Origin: Icerya purchasi
Lineage: Eukaryota > Arthropoda > Insecta > Hemiptera > Monophlebidae
Length of the DNA stretch: 64,000 nucleotides
Direction of reading: 5' to 3'
Assembly: GCA_039619475.1 (NCBI GenBank)
Contig: CM077115.1
Coordinates: 396,648,557 to 396,712,556 of the forward strand
In this document: positions 12,001 through 25,232 of the stretch, piece after piece
Position numbering within the stretch: position 1 is the stretch's first letter
Layout: each line of letters starts with the position of its first letter
The notes under the pieces: generated by a model
What the model was told of the DNA's origin: nothing
What the model saw: only the letters and a program-made list of their open reading frames with translations
The model's database searches: none
Translations under genes and position numbers: made by a program

Positions 12001-15000
12001 AATCGTCTGTGAGCGCAACAGATATGAGGCTCGTTGTATTTATGAAAAACAAAATTTACAATAAAATAAGACTGATATCTCTAATCGTGATTCTAGATAG
12101 CCGATGATATACACGTGTGTGTGTGCACATTTTTCGATAATCGTTCTTCTAACGGAGAAACTCTAATTGCTATACAATTCCGATTAATATCTCTGTATTT
12201 AGCAGGCTTCAATATTATAATCAACCTGAGACAACTCCGAGAGACACGTCTGAGTAAACTGGAAAACGGTATTACCGCCAGAGCTTAAAAATAATTTCCG
12301 TAGCTGCTTTTTAATTCGGGAGCACGTGTTAATCGCCATTTGTTCAAAAGTAATAAATATGCGCGGCCGAGCATAAGACGGGAGAGGGGACGGCTAAATG
12401 GATTACAGTTGATCGGAGTGTTTCGGTGGCGCTTCATGGGAGGTAGAGTCTCGGCTGGCAATTTGTTCCTTTCTATGGAGTACATGAAGGGTTTATAAGG
12501 CTGGAACGGACGAGTTTCTGTGCGGTTTTCCAGTTGCACAGCGACTATGTAAAGGTGTGTTTATGGTTATAAATTAAATCTGCGTCTTAGCGTCTGCTAC
12601 GGGGTGTTAATAGCATTCGCTGCTGCCAGCTACTTGAACTTGGTTCGCTGTTCATCCTGCAATATTTCTCTCTTCTCGCAAGGTTAATTATAACACTTTT
12701 TGAATCCTCCTTAAAAAGTTCACTTTCGCTACGCGCTATTTTAAGTTACGCTTGCTTACTCCTGCGGTTATGAGCGTTCTCAGATATGCATAGATATATC
12801 ACTGACGTCCGGTGGTGGTTCGTGCTTATTTTCGTTCATTACCGGGCAGCCTCTGCTTACGTGTAGTCATTTTAATTCCACAAAGTCTCGTCGACGCCGG
12901 TTCATTCGTCAGAGACAAAATTAAATACCGCCTAGTCGGCTAATAATTTTCCGTCAAATTATCAGCGAAATTATCTGCATTTTCTGCGCCGATTACTTTT
13001 AATTTAATTCTCTGTTTATTTTTCGGATAATTCTAGCGGCAATTAATGCGAACAGAAAGGGAACAACAGGCTCTGCCGCGGTAGTACACCGAGGAGAGCC
13101 TGTACAATAAACGCTACTACGCGAATAATTCGACAAAGCCGAAAAGCGATGAAGAAAAACTACTATCTCGGTATTATTTTCAATTTCGGAACATTGCGTG
13201 TGCGGTGAAGTTTTTAAGGCACTGTGCATCCACATTTTATCTCCGCAACAGTTTTCACAGGGGTCACACATAAAGTTGTTTTTTGGTTTTGTCCCGGGTC
13301 GATCCTTTACCCTACCGTATTAAATGTTGCTCGCCTTTTTCCAACTGCGTCGGTTATAATTTTAATTATCTTTTCGGCAGATAATTTAAATATAATTAAT
13401 TTTACCGCCATTCTATCGAAAATAACCTCGGACTTTCGGAGCTAACTTTCAGTGTTGCAAACTAGCCCGCTTATCAAATTAAAAATCCTTCAACCACTGT
13501 CAGATGAAAATGATTCAATTTTCATTCGTTATTTAAAAGTATAAAATATGATCAAAGAGATAATAATGCTACGAAGTTGTTCAGTGTTAGCAAATCTATA
13601 TTGCTTGCAAATTATTACTTTACAAATATAAATTTGGAGTAAAATTTTACAAGGGAATTACTGGGGAGGCGAATAAAGAGGAAGTACCGCGTTTCAATAA
13701 ATATCATGTACGAAATCAGGCAAGGTATATGTTCAATTCACTGTCAGAAATGATAGAAATAAACTTGGAACTGAGTAAAAACAATCGCAAACTTTTAATC
13801 GATTACATTTTAAACAAAAACACGAAATCTCGAAAAGCGCATTGGTATTTATCTCCACATTACTCATCGCTAAGATATATTACTGATAATTTCGAAACAC
13901 AACCTTAAGCATTCAATGCCGCGCAGTATTATAAAAAATTATCATAATATTCAGGAAAAACGAACTTTACGTTCTGCTGCAAAACGCAAATACTCGGAAA
14001 GAAAAACTAAGCAACATTTCTAAAATACACAAAAACACTTTCGATTTAAACTCACATTGCAAATTAATTCCGTTCACTGCATTAAAAACACAAATTTCAC
14101 TTCGGCATATTTTAATTTCTATATTTCACATTTCGAATTTTATTTAAATCTTAATTATTGCGGAAATTAGGATATCAAACAAGTTATCAGTTATCAAAAA
14201 TTGCAAATATAGAACAACTCTAGCTTCAATGAAGGTAGTAAAAGGTTTTGTAATGAGATGAACAGGATGGATTGGAAAAATTGTATAATTGTCGTATTCT
14301 AAAAGATTCGAATGGGACGTTATTTTAACCCTTAAATACACACATTTAGGCATACTTAAAAAAATAACAACCGAGGAGGATGTAAAATTTAGCCGTTCTA
14401 AAGTGTGAATAAGTGCTGGCAAACTTTGAAGACGCAGTTTAAAAGTTCGAGTTCAGTTAGAATTTTTTGAAAATCTAAAAATCCTTTAAATTTTTTTTTT
14501 TCTTGTTTAAGCTGCGCATCAATCGATTATTCGAAAATATTCGGCCGAAGGAGTTGTCGGTAACACTGCTCTCTTCACTCAGTACGAAATGTAACACCGC
14601 TTCGAATTAATCGAAGCTACTATTTTATTTAAAGTACCCGTAATAATAAATAATTATTAATAATCGTAAAAATAGCCGGTAAACGAAAAAATGTAACTAA
14701 TAGCAGTTAACAAATGCTTGGTCTCGTTCGGAATATTTATCTGCATATTTATTTATTGCCGGGGTAAGGGAGAAGCGTATAAAAGTTATTTTTTAAGCTT
14801 TTAGGCGTAGCTATAAAAATTTTTCAGCTGAAACATAGCATTCTCCGACGGTTATGACGAAGTTTTTGAGACGAGGGTGCGATATTGTAGTATTCCGATG
14901 CTGTGGCTGAGCAGTAGGTAAAGCTGAAATCCAATTATTCCGGCTTTAAGCATTTATATAACTTTTCCGATAGAGCTTTTTTATTTCGCCTTCCTGTTTT

Positions 15001-16980
15001 ACCTTACTCTCTGAAGTACTGCTAAATTCTGAATCTTCCGTTCGCCGACGAAGTTATTTCTCCTATCTCTCGATTTAAGTTGCTGAACTTTTTTTCTTCT
15101 TCGCTAACCGCTACCCATCTACCGTAAATATCTACCGTAAATTATACCCTTCCGATGCATCTCGCCACGTTTTCAACTATTTACCGTGTCTCCCTCTGCT
15201 CTACCATGTTTTCCTCTAACTGCGGAAAATCCGTCGCTGTTCAGTGGCTGCCACCATGATGTGCCATTACGGTTTCCTTCGCCGCATTATAATATTCCAA
15301 TCGATAATTTTCTACCCCCGTCATATTCGAACTGATTATATGCCTATTCTCGGAGTAAAAGCGAATAAAAAATGATGTTATCTTCCTACTTTAGTTTTAT
15401 GATTAAAAAATAATAATGCGCAAAATGTTCATTTAGCTGTCGTGAAAAATACCGCGATCGTAGCTTCTCCTGATAATAATAAAATTAGATAGGTATAATA
15501 GAATTTCCCTCAAAATATAAAATAGTTTTAAAAAAGCGAATCATAACTAGCTAAAACTAGCTCTTAAGACGCGCGTCGCAAATATACAGGAAAGTCACGA
15601 AGGAGAAGAGGTCATATAAAAATCGGTCGTCAACTGGGTTTCTAAACTAGAATACAAATTGCAACTATTTCGCAAAATTAAAAATTACCCGTGAATAATA
15701 CGGGTTAAATCTAGAACTTTCTTCATTTTCTAGTAGCAATTTTTCTCATCGATACATTTCAACCGAATTCGCACCGCAATTAACTAGATGAGTACAACTC
15801 GGGACATTACACGAAGGAGAGATGTGTGTGTGGCTGGGGGAAAGGGGGAGCTTTTAAATAAAAAAAGCAGCGTGTACACTTGAAAAGGTCCAGACACGAA
15901 AATGTAGAAGATAATGAAGAGATTTTCGCATTAATGGTGACTAATAGTTGCCGTAATGATGAGAGCAATTATAAATTCGGCTTGCTAACGACCTTTTAAA
16001 GACAGACAGAATGTCGTCGTTAAACTCTGCTAAAAATGTAACGATTAATGTGTCAAATGATAAGACGACGACGCATAGTTATCAGTGGCGGCTAGTTGAA
16101 AATGCGGGATAGGGGGCGGCAGACCCGCGTACGCGCTGGTGTTGGTGCCTTGCGCGCTAGAACGTGCTCGCCGGCCATAAAAAATGAAATAAAGCCCTCA
16201 CGGGTTATAAAACTTCAATGGTGCAGAACACAAAATGATCTCTGTCATTTAAGTACCGGCTTCCGGGCTTTTATATAAACATACGAGACACAATAATAAT
16301 AATCTGTTGTACACTTAGCGGCCGGCTGATTTATGCATTTCAACGGAACGTTGCTCATTTCAACCACCTGTTTTACCGATATCAATTATGTTTCTTCCTC
16401 TTACCGACTATCCCTCCCTCTATCGCGCGATTTTAATCAAACCGACGCGCTAGTTTTTACCTCTTCCACCGATATATGTATATACGTAATTAACGTGTAC
16501 GAAAATGTTCTCACCTTTCAGACATTTTGTTTTCCCGGCGAAATTTTAGCGTACAATATTTTACTACTATCATTTACGGTTGGAGATCGTCTGTATATTT
16601 TCAGAAAAAATTCGGATCTTTTTAATACTAATTAAAAAATTATAGTACCAATAAGCGGGAAAAACCAAAAAATATAACTGCGCGGATCTTACGAAGAAGT
16701 CTTTTTTATTCACACAAATTTCTAAAACTCCATATCTTTCTGACGAATAAAAAAACAGTTTACCTTATTTTAAATTATTTTTCGCACTTTGAAAATTCAT
16801 TTCATTTCAGCAACCATATTAAATATATCGTAAATAATTTGAATTCTAGTTGCTCAAGAACAACAGCAACACAAGGAGTTTGCAAACACGCCGATGATTT
16901 CCAGAGATATTTCCGGTGACTATTCTATTTTTATTAATCGCCATTATCTTTTTCTGTGCGAAATTTGTCAAGTACGAGTA
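12001..16980. other. Noncoding DNA, no recognised gene
   Basis: Mostly AT-rich, with moderately CpG-rich patches at 12280-12560, 12780-13110 and 16090-16330. A TTTATAAGG box at 12491 lies about 38 bases before a CAGTTG, which is too far for a convincing TATA-initiator pair. Short frames on both strands show no domains. Confidence 0.4.
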
Positions 16981-16989
16981 TTATGATAT

Positions 16990-17105
16990 TATTCCCGCGC
17001 AAGTGAAATTTTTGAATATGTTCAATGTGCGGCAGTGGGATTCGAATCATGCCCCCTCTACCCAAACGAAACACCATTGCCTAACTAACTATAGCAACGA
17101 TCAAA
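16990..17105 (-). mobile_element. tRNA-derived SINE, family S1 copy 1
   Basis: Read on the minus strand it has an A-box-like TAGTTAGTTAGG (17080-17091) and a strong B box GATTCGAATCC (17038-17048). A body follows: CACTGCCGCACATTGAAC, then TTCAAAAATTTCACTTGCGC, down to about 16992. Copy 2 at 25041 shares GTGTTTCGTT between the boxes and the CACATTGA/TTCAAAAATTTCA body, so this is a dispersed family rather than a lone tRNA-like accident. Confidence 0.7.
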
Positions 17106-20070
17106 CGCACCGGAAGAGTTTTTACATCTTGAAGAAGACGGTCAGAGGAGATTAAAAAATAAAATGGAACCCGAAACAAATAAAATGCATCGTCTTTTAA
17201 AGGCGAAACGAAAAATGGTTTACATAAAATGGTGGCCAACAAGGACGTGTGGACTTTGTGGATTGAAAATCTGTAACACGGAATATATGTACTACATAGG
17301 CCTCATAAGTTACGCTTCATTCGTACGAACACCTGTAAATACGAAATACCCCAGAGATTGATGATGATATCGTGGCAAATCGCACGTGAAAATTTGCGAC
17401 AACACTATGCTGTAGGAAAGATTCAAATACTCTGTTGCTGACCGGAGGAACGGTCTACTGCGATCTTGTTGATTGTTAACCATCCAGAGATGAGAAGATG
17501 TGCGAAGAAATAGAAAATAAGTTATGCGCTCCACTAACGTTGAAAATTGATGCAGGTGAAAATGTTTTTCAGGGTGCTTTCTGTTGTCGGTTTTTTTTGC
17601 GTTATTTTTATTACGGTATTTTTTGAAATGATAACTCACTACTTTTCTTTTTTTTTTTGGAAATCGCATGTAATTTAACAGCGTGAATTGGAAAAAGTTC
17701 GCACAATATTACAAACATTACTACAGAACGCGTTTGTATTTGCAACTTAAGCGAATGTTACGTATTTTACGTGTCGCAAACGATTATATTGTTATTCGCA
17801 TTAAAAAGAGCATCTTAAATTTCAGCTTAGCTGTACAATGTGTGCTGTTCGATTAGAATTTAACCGCATTATTTATTTAAACATTTTCCGTTTCTAATTC
17901 TAAACAATAAACGCCGAAATACAGAAGTTCACTCTGCGACCGAATTAGTTAAAATGCGTTTCCTTTTTCGATTAGCTTGTTAGAGATTTGCTGAAATTTA
18001 AAATTTTAATTAATGAACTAGGCAAAATGAGAACAATAAATGGATTTTTCGTATTTTTCAACATTTCTTGTTTGAATTTAAAACATATAAACTAGTAACA
18101 GTTTCCACACTTTACAGCCTATATTATTTGAAATACTTTTACGATCGGACACCAATTTAGAATTTAACTGTAACCGATATAACGATAATTTTATTTACAA
18201 TACATATCGGCTAATTGCGAGGAAACAAATCTTTTTGCACGGATAAATTCATTATAAAACCTGGTATAAGTGGTAATTTTCTAAACAATTCTACGCGTAT
18301 AAAATCGGTAATATTGAAGCCGAACCGCATAATGTAAATTATTCTGCTCACAATATTACGCAGCCCCCGGGGCAATTGGAATGTACAGTACGTATATGTG
18401 TGTATATGTATTGAATAAAATTGTTAAAATCACGTTACATCGGAAAATGACTTATTTCAAATATCGGTCTAGCCACCGGTAATTCATTCTCGAAAATACT
18501 TTGCTCCCATTTTCAGACACCGGTGATTGCAACCGTCTTTGTTAATTACCCCTATTTTTTTTTTTTTTTGTATAAAGTTCGAGATAAAATATTGGACATA
18601 TATTATATAATTACGATTTTTATTTTCTGTCATACAATAAACTGCAAGTTCTTTTTTTTTTTTAAATAAAATTATTGCAATTTTTGATGTCGACTACTGG
18701 GAGAAGTGTCAGCGTTGTTTATTCCTAATACATGTCTTTTGAGGTGTTACACCCCGAATTACCCCGTTTAATTAATTAATTTTTTTCGCATTTATATTAA
18801 AAAATTTTTCAGTAAATCTTTAATGTTACTCAATTTTTCGTGTAAATATTTTTGAGTGTTATGATAGACCAACCAAAGCTGCTTTTTGCGCTATACAAAG
18901 CTGGTAACTGGTTCAAAGTTCCGGATATTCGAACGTAATATTTCTGTCAATGTCAAGTATCAAATCCGTTATTTTCATTCGAATAGACATTTCTCTAAAG
19001 TAACATCGGTAATATTTCAGTTTTTTTTTTTTTTTTTGGAATAATTGAAAGTCTCTCTGCGTTTTGAATTTTCTAGTTTGGTGTAGATATTTTAAACGAT
19101 AATAGACTAAATTAGAATGTTGCTATTTTCGGTACTCTATAAATAGTCTAGGTATTTAAGAATACAACATTCAAATTCTGTCGCTGATGCTTTGCAAATC
19201 GCTTTCTACGGGGTCTCAAATTTACTTTATCCATATCTGCATTTTCACAGAACATTAACATTTCATACCACCAGCGTTTAATAACATTTTAGTCACATTT
19301 TCCCTATATAAATGAAAATGTTTTAGGTTTTGTCTGGTCATATTAAGCAAAGGGAAAGTCTAAGAAGACGCTTATTTTAATGAACACACTAGGTGTCAGC
19401 ATTCACCGGTACTCATCGGTAATGCCGCTATCACCATTGACCGGTTAAGTTACTGATAAACAAATGAGATCGCATTGGAGTCGGTCCACATGGTCAAAAG
19501 GAAGACGTAATATTTCTGTTAGCGATGAGCTTTTAAATAGCACAGGATTCGTCCTTTTTTTCGAATCTAATGCATTGCAATTAATGATTGTTTTAATTTT
19601 TTGCCTTATTAAAATTAGCTTCTTGCCAAATTACGTTTCCGTGCTTAATGTTGACAATATTTTAATCGTTAATGGACTTTGTTATATAAATAAACATTTC
19701 TCTAAAGAAACCTCCGCCTTTTTCTAACGTTTATCCTAATAATTACCAAGTATCATAATCGATAAAGAACGGCGTACCCACCAAGGACGACGACGGACGG
19801 TATACATTTTCGAATAGGCAAATAGATAATCTTTAAAATCGGTCTAAATAAAATCAAAGATTACGCGTGAACAAACGTTAAAAAAAACCCAAAAAGACAA
19901 GTGTAACTGTTGAGATAGATCGACCTGAAGTTTCGTCGCGGAGGTGTTATCATAAAGCTTAGCTTTTTAACTTTCATCCTCCCCCTTCGGAAGAAATCCT
20001 GCGTGGCTGAGATCGATTTCTATATTGTAATTATATTAACGGCTACATCATTCTTCACATAAAAAAATGT
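17106..20070. other. AT-rich noncoding DNA
   Basis: T-rich homopolymers occur at 18557-18569, 18653-18663 and 19021-19037. No domain-bearing frame or transposon end was recognised. Confidence 0.45.
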
Positions 20071-20712
20071 ATACATATATATATATTAATTACAACGTAA
20101 TTCTTAGGCTACCCTCCATTCGAAAAAATGTCCCAATTTTATGTAACGCAAAATGTCCTAAAAAAATGTCCCAGAAAAATGTCCAAGAAAAATGTCCCGA
20201 TTTTATGTAACGCAAAATGTCCCAATTTTATGTAACGTTTGTTATATTTTATAGGATTTTTGTTATTGTTATTTAAAAAATGTCACAATTTTATGTAATG
20301 AAATATGTAACGAAAAATGTAACAAAAAAATGTCTTAATTTTTATATAATGCAAGTTAAATGTTAGAATAGGACTTTTGTGGTTATGTTATTTTTTTTTT
20401 TTTGTGTGTGTTGATGCCAGTAAGAATTACGTTGTAAATTTTGATCATTTTATACAAAGTATAGAAGAGAAAGAGACAGAAATGAAAGCAGGAGGGGTCA
20501 AGGGGCCCTGCCCTTTGACCCCACCTGGGGACACCCCTGGACCCCCAGCTCTATCACTTCTATACTCGCATAGAACGAGGAAAATTGATAATGTCAAGCA
20601 ACCAATTTTGTCGGTACTTTGCCTTATATGTAACGTTTTGAGACAAGAAAAGTGATGGGGTCGGACTAAGAATGACTTTTCATTAATTATATATATATAT
20701 ATATATATATAT
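20071..20712 (-). mobile_element. Palindromic (TA)n-linked repeat, unit 2 (long form)
   Basis: The unit starts after a (TA)n tract with ATTAATTACAACGTAATTCT and ends with GGACTAAGAATGACTTTTC before a second TA tract (20689-20712), giving imperfect inverted ends. The left part is a cluster of the motif AATGTCCCAATTTTATG in several variants (20126-20345). The middle shares TTTTGATCATTTTATACAAA with units 1, 5 and 6 in opposite orientation to unit 1. A GC-rich hairpin follows (GGGTCAAGGGGC / GCCCTTTGACCC, about 20497-20522), then a module ending AATTTTGTCGGTACTTT that recurs at 32607-32690. No protein is encoded. Confidence 0.7.
20126..20345. repeat. Locally amplified AATGTCC / TTTTATGTAACG motif
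   Basis: At least six variants of AAAATGTCC are packed here, several followed by AATTTTATGTAACG. Other units of this repeat have the motif only once or twice per arm. Motif spacing is irregular, so it is not a clean tandem satellite. Confidence 0.7.
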
Positions 20713-21289
20713 CAGTGGTGGATCTACAGGGTGGGGAATAGGGGACCCAAAGCATCTACGAGAAAATTTATTATAACAGAGAAACTTATGTTATACTATA
20801 AAATATTTATGTATATAAATTTTACCTGTGGATTTATTAATTAATGTTTAATACTTTTTTATTCTATTTTAAACCCAATACTGTTGTCGGTCTTTTGTCT
20901 TTTTTATTTATTTCTTATTTTTATTTTGTAATTTTAATTTAAAATAGAGTTCAATGAGAAAAATGTATATTTTTTTTTCTTTGCTCGCGAAGAAAGAAGT
21001 GGGATCGGATTATTAAGAAAAATAAAAAAGGAAGTATAGTCTAATAAAAATACTATTTTTCTTACTATTCAAATTCGAAACTGCCATATTTAAGGTGTAA
21101 TTTTATAATTTCGTTTTACTTTTCACCGAAAAATAAAACTAAATTTAAATTAAATTGTAATAATTATGTATTTTTGAAACATTTTTAAATTTCCAAGAGG
21201 TCGCTATTTGATTTTTTTGATGAAACAAAGGGTATTTCTCAAATCTATTGCTTACCGTAGAAGATATTACCGCTCTGGATCCGCCCCTG
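20713..21289. mobile_element. Nonautonomous hAT-like element in a (TA)n tract
   Basis: The left end reads CAGTGGTGGATCTACAGGG and the right end, reverse-complemented, reads CAGGGGCGGATCCAGAGC. They share CAG-GG-GGATC-A, typical of hAT terminal inverted repeats. The 577-bp interior is AT-rich with no transposase. Flanks are ATATATAT on the left and TATATATG on the right. An 8-bp duplication is plausible but cannot be proven inside a TA tract. It abuts the end of palindromic unit 2, so it probably inserted into that unit's TA tract. Confidence 0.65.
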
Positions 21290-24200
21290 TATATATGTAT
21301 GTATTTATATAAAGATATAGTTGAAATAGGACCAGCTGTCGTTGCTGGGAAGGTATGTTATAATGAATCTTTCCCGAATATATAGGAACATCGCGAAAAA
21401 GTTAACTTGCCGCAGAAGTGTAGCAGCATAGAGGAGACTTATGCATGAGGAAGTCATGCTTATTTAATAGGCCGTCAAAGTAACCTCTGACCGACACGTG
21501 CAGCCTTTCGGGAAATAGCAGCTAATGCCGGCTTGACACCTGGAAAGTTCGATAGTGTCAATACGATACGCTTGACGACGTTTGTCTAGCTTGAACGGCC
21601 GCTTGGTCGTTTCGTCAAACATCCGAGCATGGATATAGCGTCAGGCAGTGGTGGGACTTGTAACGAAGTTGGAGCGACATTTTCGCTCTCTCTTTGGAAA
21701 AGTTTGACTTTCACGAGAGTTATTCGGAAAGCAATTGTGCGCTATCGGAAGGCATCTGAAATGGAAGGAAAAATGGTAAATAACGCGGGCCGGGTAATCT
21801 GACGAACGGACGCACATGGTCCGATGGAAAGTTCAGATTATTTTTTCTGCATTTCAACGCTGCGTCTATCTGGTCGGCCGGCGTCATATTTCTTTTCGGC
21901 TCGTCCCGCCACCGCCTGCCGGCCGGATGTCTACGTTGGCAGAGACAGCGCGCGTGCACGTTAGGCGGCGGCGGCGTTGACTTATTCGGCTGCTCGGAGC
22001 GGAAGTTGAATCAAGTCGGACGTTGTTGCTGCCTCCGTTCGTGTCGTCGTCAAAGTTGAAAGTTAAATCGGCGCTGCCGCATCTATTCAAAGGCGCTTCG
22101 TCTGGGGCGCGCCTCGACAATCGCTCGGCCCATTCGCACACTGGCGCACACGCGCAACCATACGCTCGTCTCCGCATCTGGCGAGGACGATAAGAAAAAA
22201 ATTGCGCGCTGTTGGAAATTTTATTTTCTGCGAGCAGCGCGACATCGCCACATCCTGCAGACGTTAATGTAGCGCTATAAATTGGCCGCTATCGGAGCAA
22301 AGTTGAGCGCAATCTCTGCTCCGAGAAAAAGTCAGCGCGGCTGCGAAGAAAGTTGCCCGAGCCGGCCACTCGTCCGTGTGTCTCAGTGTGCGGCTGGACC
22401 TTCTTACGTGTGCAACGTAGTCGGACCGATGGACGACCTCATTAATTTCAATTGACAGTTCATTTTCTGTTCCAGCCACGAACGCGCAGATCTTTGTCGA
22501 TTCTTCTGCCTTTCGCCCCTCTTCCCGGCCAGCCCGACATTTTCCCGTCCCTTCCAACTTCGCCTAATGCGGAAAACTAAATTCCCCGATCGCCTTTCTA
22601 CGTCGCTTTATCACGCTCGCGCGTATATTCTTTCACTGGTACGCATTTATCAGCGTAATTTTCTTATTGCGAAATTTATGGCAGACAACCTGATAAGCCA
22701 CTGGCGATTTATCTTCCGTTTTTCCGCTTTCCCGACATTTTTTCATTCCGATCATTCGTGAATACTTTCGGTCGCTTCGTTTTTCTCCCCGAATCGGTCG
22801 CCCGGCCGAATTTTAGCCATGCTACAGTTTCTTCGTCTTAATTCGTATCTTCCTTGATACTTTTCAGGCGCCGGGCTTTTCATACTATCATGAAATTCGT
22901 TACTGCGACGAATACACTCTTCTGCCGGCCTCACGATGAAGGTCTACGCGCAACAAAATTAAAATTGTGCCATTTATATGGCGTTCACGAAACAGCTGAC
23001 GTCGTTTAAAAAAAAAAAGGAAAAATAAACAAAAAAAGTCATTCGACCGCGACAACTGGTATAAATTATTAATATTTCTTTTTGTTCAAATATCTTCCCT
23101 TTGTCCGTTCTTTTACGAAACCTGTAATACGCGTTATCACGGTATAGAGTATAAACGCGCGTCGCAATTATTAACAGCTATTCGAAATTAATTGATGATC
23201 GCCGGGCGCGGTTTTTTAAAAGCGCCAACTTCACGTTTTGTTATGTGAATTTTAATGTGGTGTACGCGATGCCGCCATGGAACTCGCTTTTATCTTTTTC
23301 CACATGCGGTATATCAAAAAGCTCGGAAGAAAGTTGAGTCATTCGAAATGTTGCGTAATGAGAAGAAATCACCAATAAAATTGCGCACACATCGGTATGT
23401 TAAGAGATGGAAAATAGGAAGCACACGAGGAAATTGATATCACATTCTTCGAGATTGAAGGAAATTATAAAAGAGAGAGGAGGTCAAGAATTGCCAGCCA
23501 GCAGCGCTAAGAAATGGTTCAAAATGTAAATTGTATACTAAGTTGCGTAATGGTAAGCAACCGGTCGAGTAATAACGGGGAACCTATTAAAATGTAACAT
23601 CATACAGGATTAAAATTTATTTGCAAGAATTTTTAATTGTCGTCAGCACGGTGAATTCGATCGAAAAAATTTACGCGCCTTAATTATAATCGATATTTCA
23701 TGCGAAATGTAAAGCAGAAATTAAAATACACGTTGTTGCCGATGAATCAACAAATGGAAAACAATATCGATTCGTTTCAAAATGTGGTCGATCGATAATT
23801 TTTCCTATGACGTTAACATTTCCTACCGGCTAGACTATTTGCCTTTTTTTTTTTTCTTTATGAAGGAACGTGTTTGTTTTAAACGATAAACTGAACTTCA
23901 CGCTTGGTAATTATGTTATAAAGAAACTTTGATCATACTCTCCGTTCTCGAAGCATATAAGTGCGCGAGTAATAATATTTTGGAAAACAGAGATTAATTT
24001 CGGCGACGAAACACGTTAAAAGCTGCATATCGCGTGATATTTTGAAATTGCCTATTCCTACTTTAATTAGGAAAATATTTAAATAGTCTATCAAAGCGCA
24101 AAAGTTCCAGTATAAACATTCGATCTAGTTAAATTTAGATAAATAGGTAAAAAGAAAGCAAAATTATTCCCGTATTTTTTTCTATGTGTGTCCCCGACAT

Positions 24201-25036
24201 TGAGAGAACTAATTTCGTCTAGTTTCATATGTACATTTCACAACCGGTCCTGGAATACTTGTATAAATTTGGAACTGCGGAGTCGTAAAATTGTGTGTTG
24301 GGAGCAATTTTCAAGATAGTGTATATCATATTTTACAGGAGTGTTTGAAGATAATGCGGAGCATTTAGTAACACATGAATTCAGTAACTTTAATAAATTT
24401 ACAATGCATTAGGTTAAAAATCGTAAAAATAATATTCATTTATATTAGGAAAATAATTAAGATTAACAATTATACCTTTGTATATTTACAAATTGTAAAG
24501 CAGAATTAGTGTGACCAAATAAACTTAATTAGATGGGGCACATTAATTTTTGTTATGCGCCATACATGTATGTAACTAAAATTTAATAACAAAAAAAAAA
24601 AAAATCTAGTTTCATTTAATGAATAATCTAATAATAACAAGAGTTACGTTTTTATCTCTCTTTTTAATAGCCATCGTGGAGCAGAATTGATCAGTGATAA
24701 TAGGAACTTCAAAATAAAAAGGGAATAATCCCAAAAGCGATCTACCTTTTTTTTTTTTTTTTTTTTTGAAATAGACGTGTTTTTTTCGGCGCAATTATCA
24801 TTAAACGAAAGACAGAACCCAAAAAAAAAAAAAAACAAAAAAAAACACGGTAAATGATTAACGTTTCCAAGAAAGCAACGGGGCAAAATGTACTGCTATT
24901 CCAAAAACGAAATAAAAATTCTGTACTCTTTGTCCGTAATATGTCGCAGCTTCTGCTACCGCACATAAAAAATATCGAAAATTTCACGAACCCCATATTA
25001 AAACCAGAGGGAAAGAGACAAGAACTCTCTTCATTA
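21290..25036. other. GC-rich island (about 21460-22900) then AT-rich DNA, no recognised gene
   Basis: The strongest GC/CpG enrichment of the window lies at about 21880-22560, with long overlapping frames on both strands and no recognisable protein. A TATA-like CTATAAATTGG sits at 22274-22284 and a TCAGTGTGCGG initiator-like string at 22382, too far apart to pair with confidence. From 22950 the sequence becomes AT-rich; poly-T and poly-A runs occur at 24748-24767 and 24821-24845. Regulatory DNA or a noncoding first exon are possible. Confidence 0.35.
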
Positions 25037-25040
25037 GACG

Positions 25041-25232
25041 GCTTTCGTAGCGTAGTTGATTAGTTAATTGTGTTTCGTTCGGCTAGAACCGAGTTTTCGA
25101 TTCCTGCTGTCGAGCACATTGACACTTTCAAAAATTTCATTCGCGCGCTGAGTTAATGCCCATAGTTGACGGGCCCAAAAATAATAATAATAATTAAATA
25201 ATAATAATAATAAGAATAATAAGAATAATAAA
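25041..25232 (+). mobile_element. tRNA-derived SINE, family S1 copy 2, with (TAA)n tail
   Basis: The most complete copy. The A box TAGCGTAGTTGA is at 25048-25059 and the B box GTTTTCGATTCC at 25093-25104. A tRNA-unrelated body follows: GCACATTGACACTTTC, AAAAATTTCATTCGCGCG, then a segment ending CCATAGTTGACGGGCCC near 25176. The element ends in an (ATA/TAA)n microsatellite at 25179-25232, a common SINE tail. Copies at 16990 (minus) and 47428 (plus) share the body. It is not a functional tRNA because the acceptor stem does not pair. Confidence 0.72.

Noticed and set aside
12491..12540. TATA-like box followed by CAGTTG
   Set aside because: The spacing of about 38 bases is longer than the usual 30-33, with no downstream gene.
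16083..16330. CAGTGGCGGCTAG resembling a hAT terminus
   Set aside because: No inverted partner or 8-bp duplication was found within reach.
17038..17091. Possible functional tRNA gene (good B box)
   Set aside because: No paired acceptor stem, and the body is shared with dispersed copies, so it is called a SINE.
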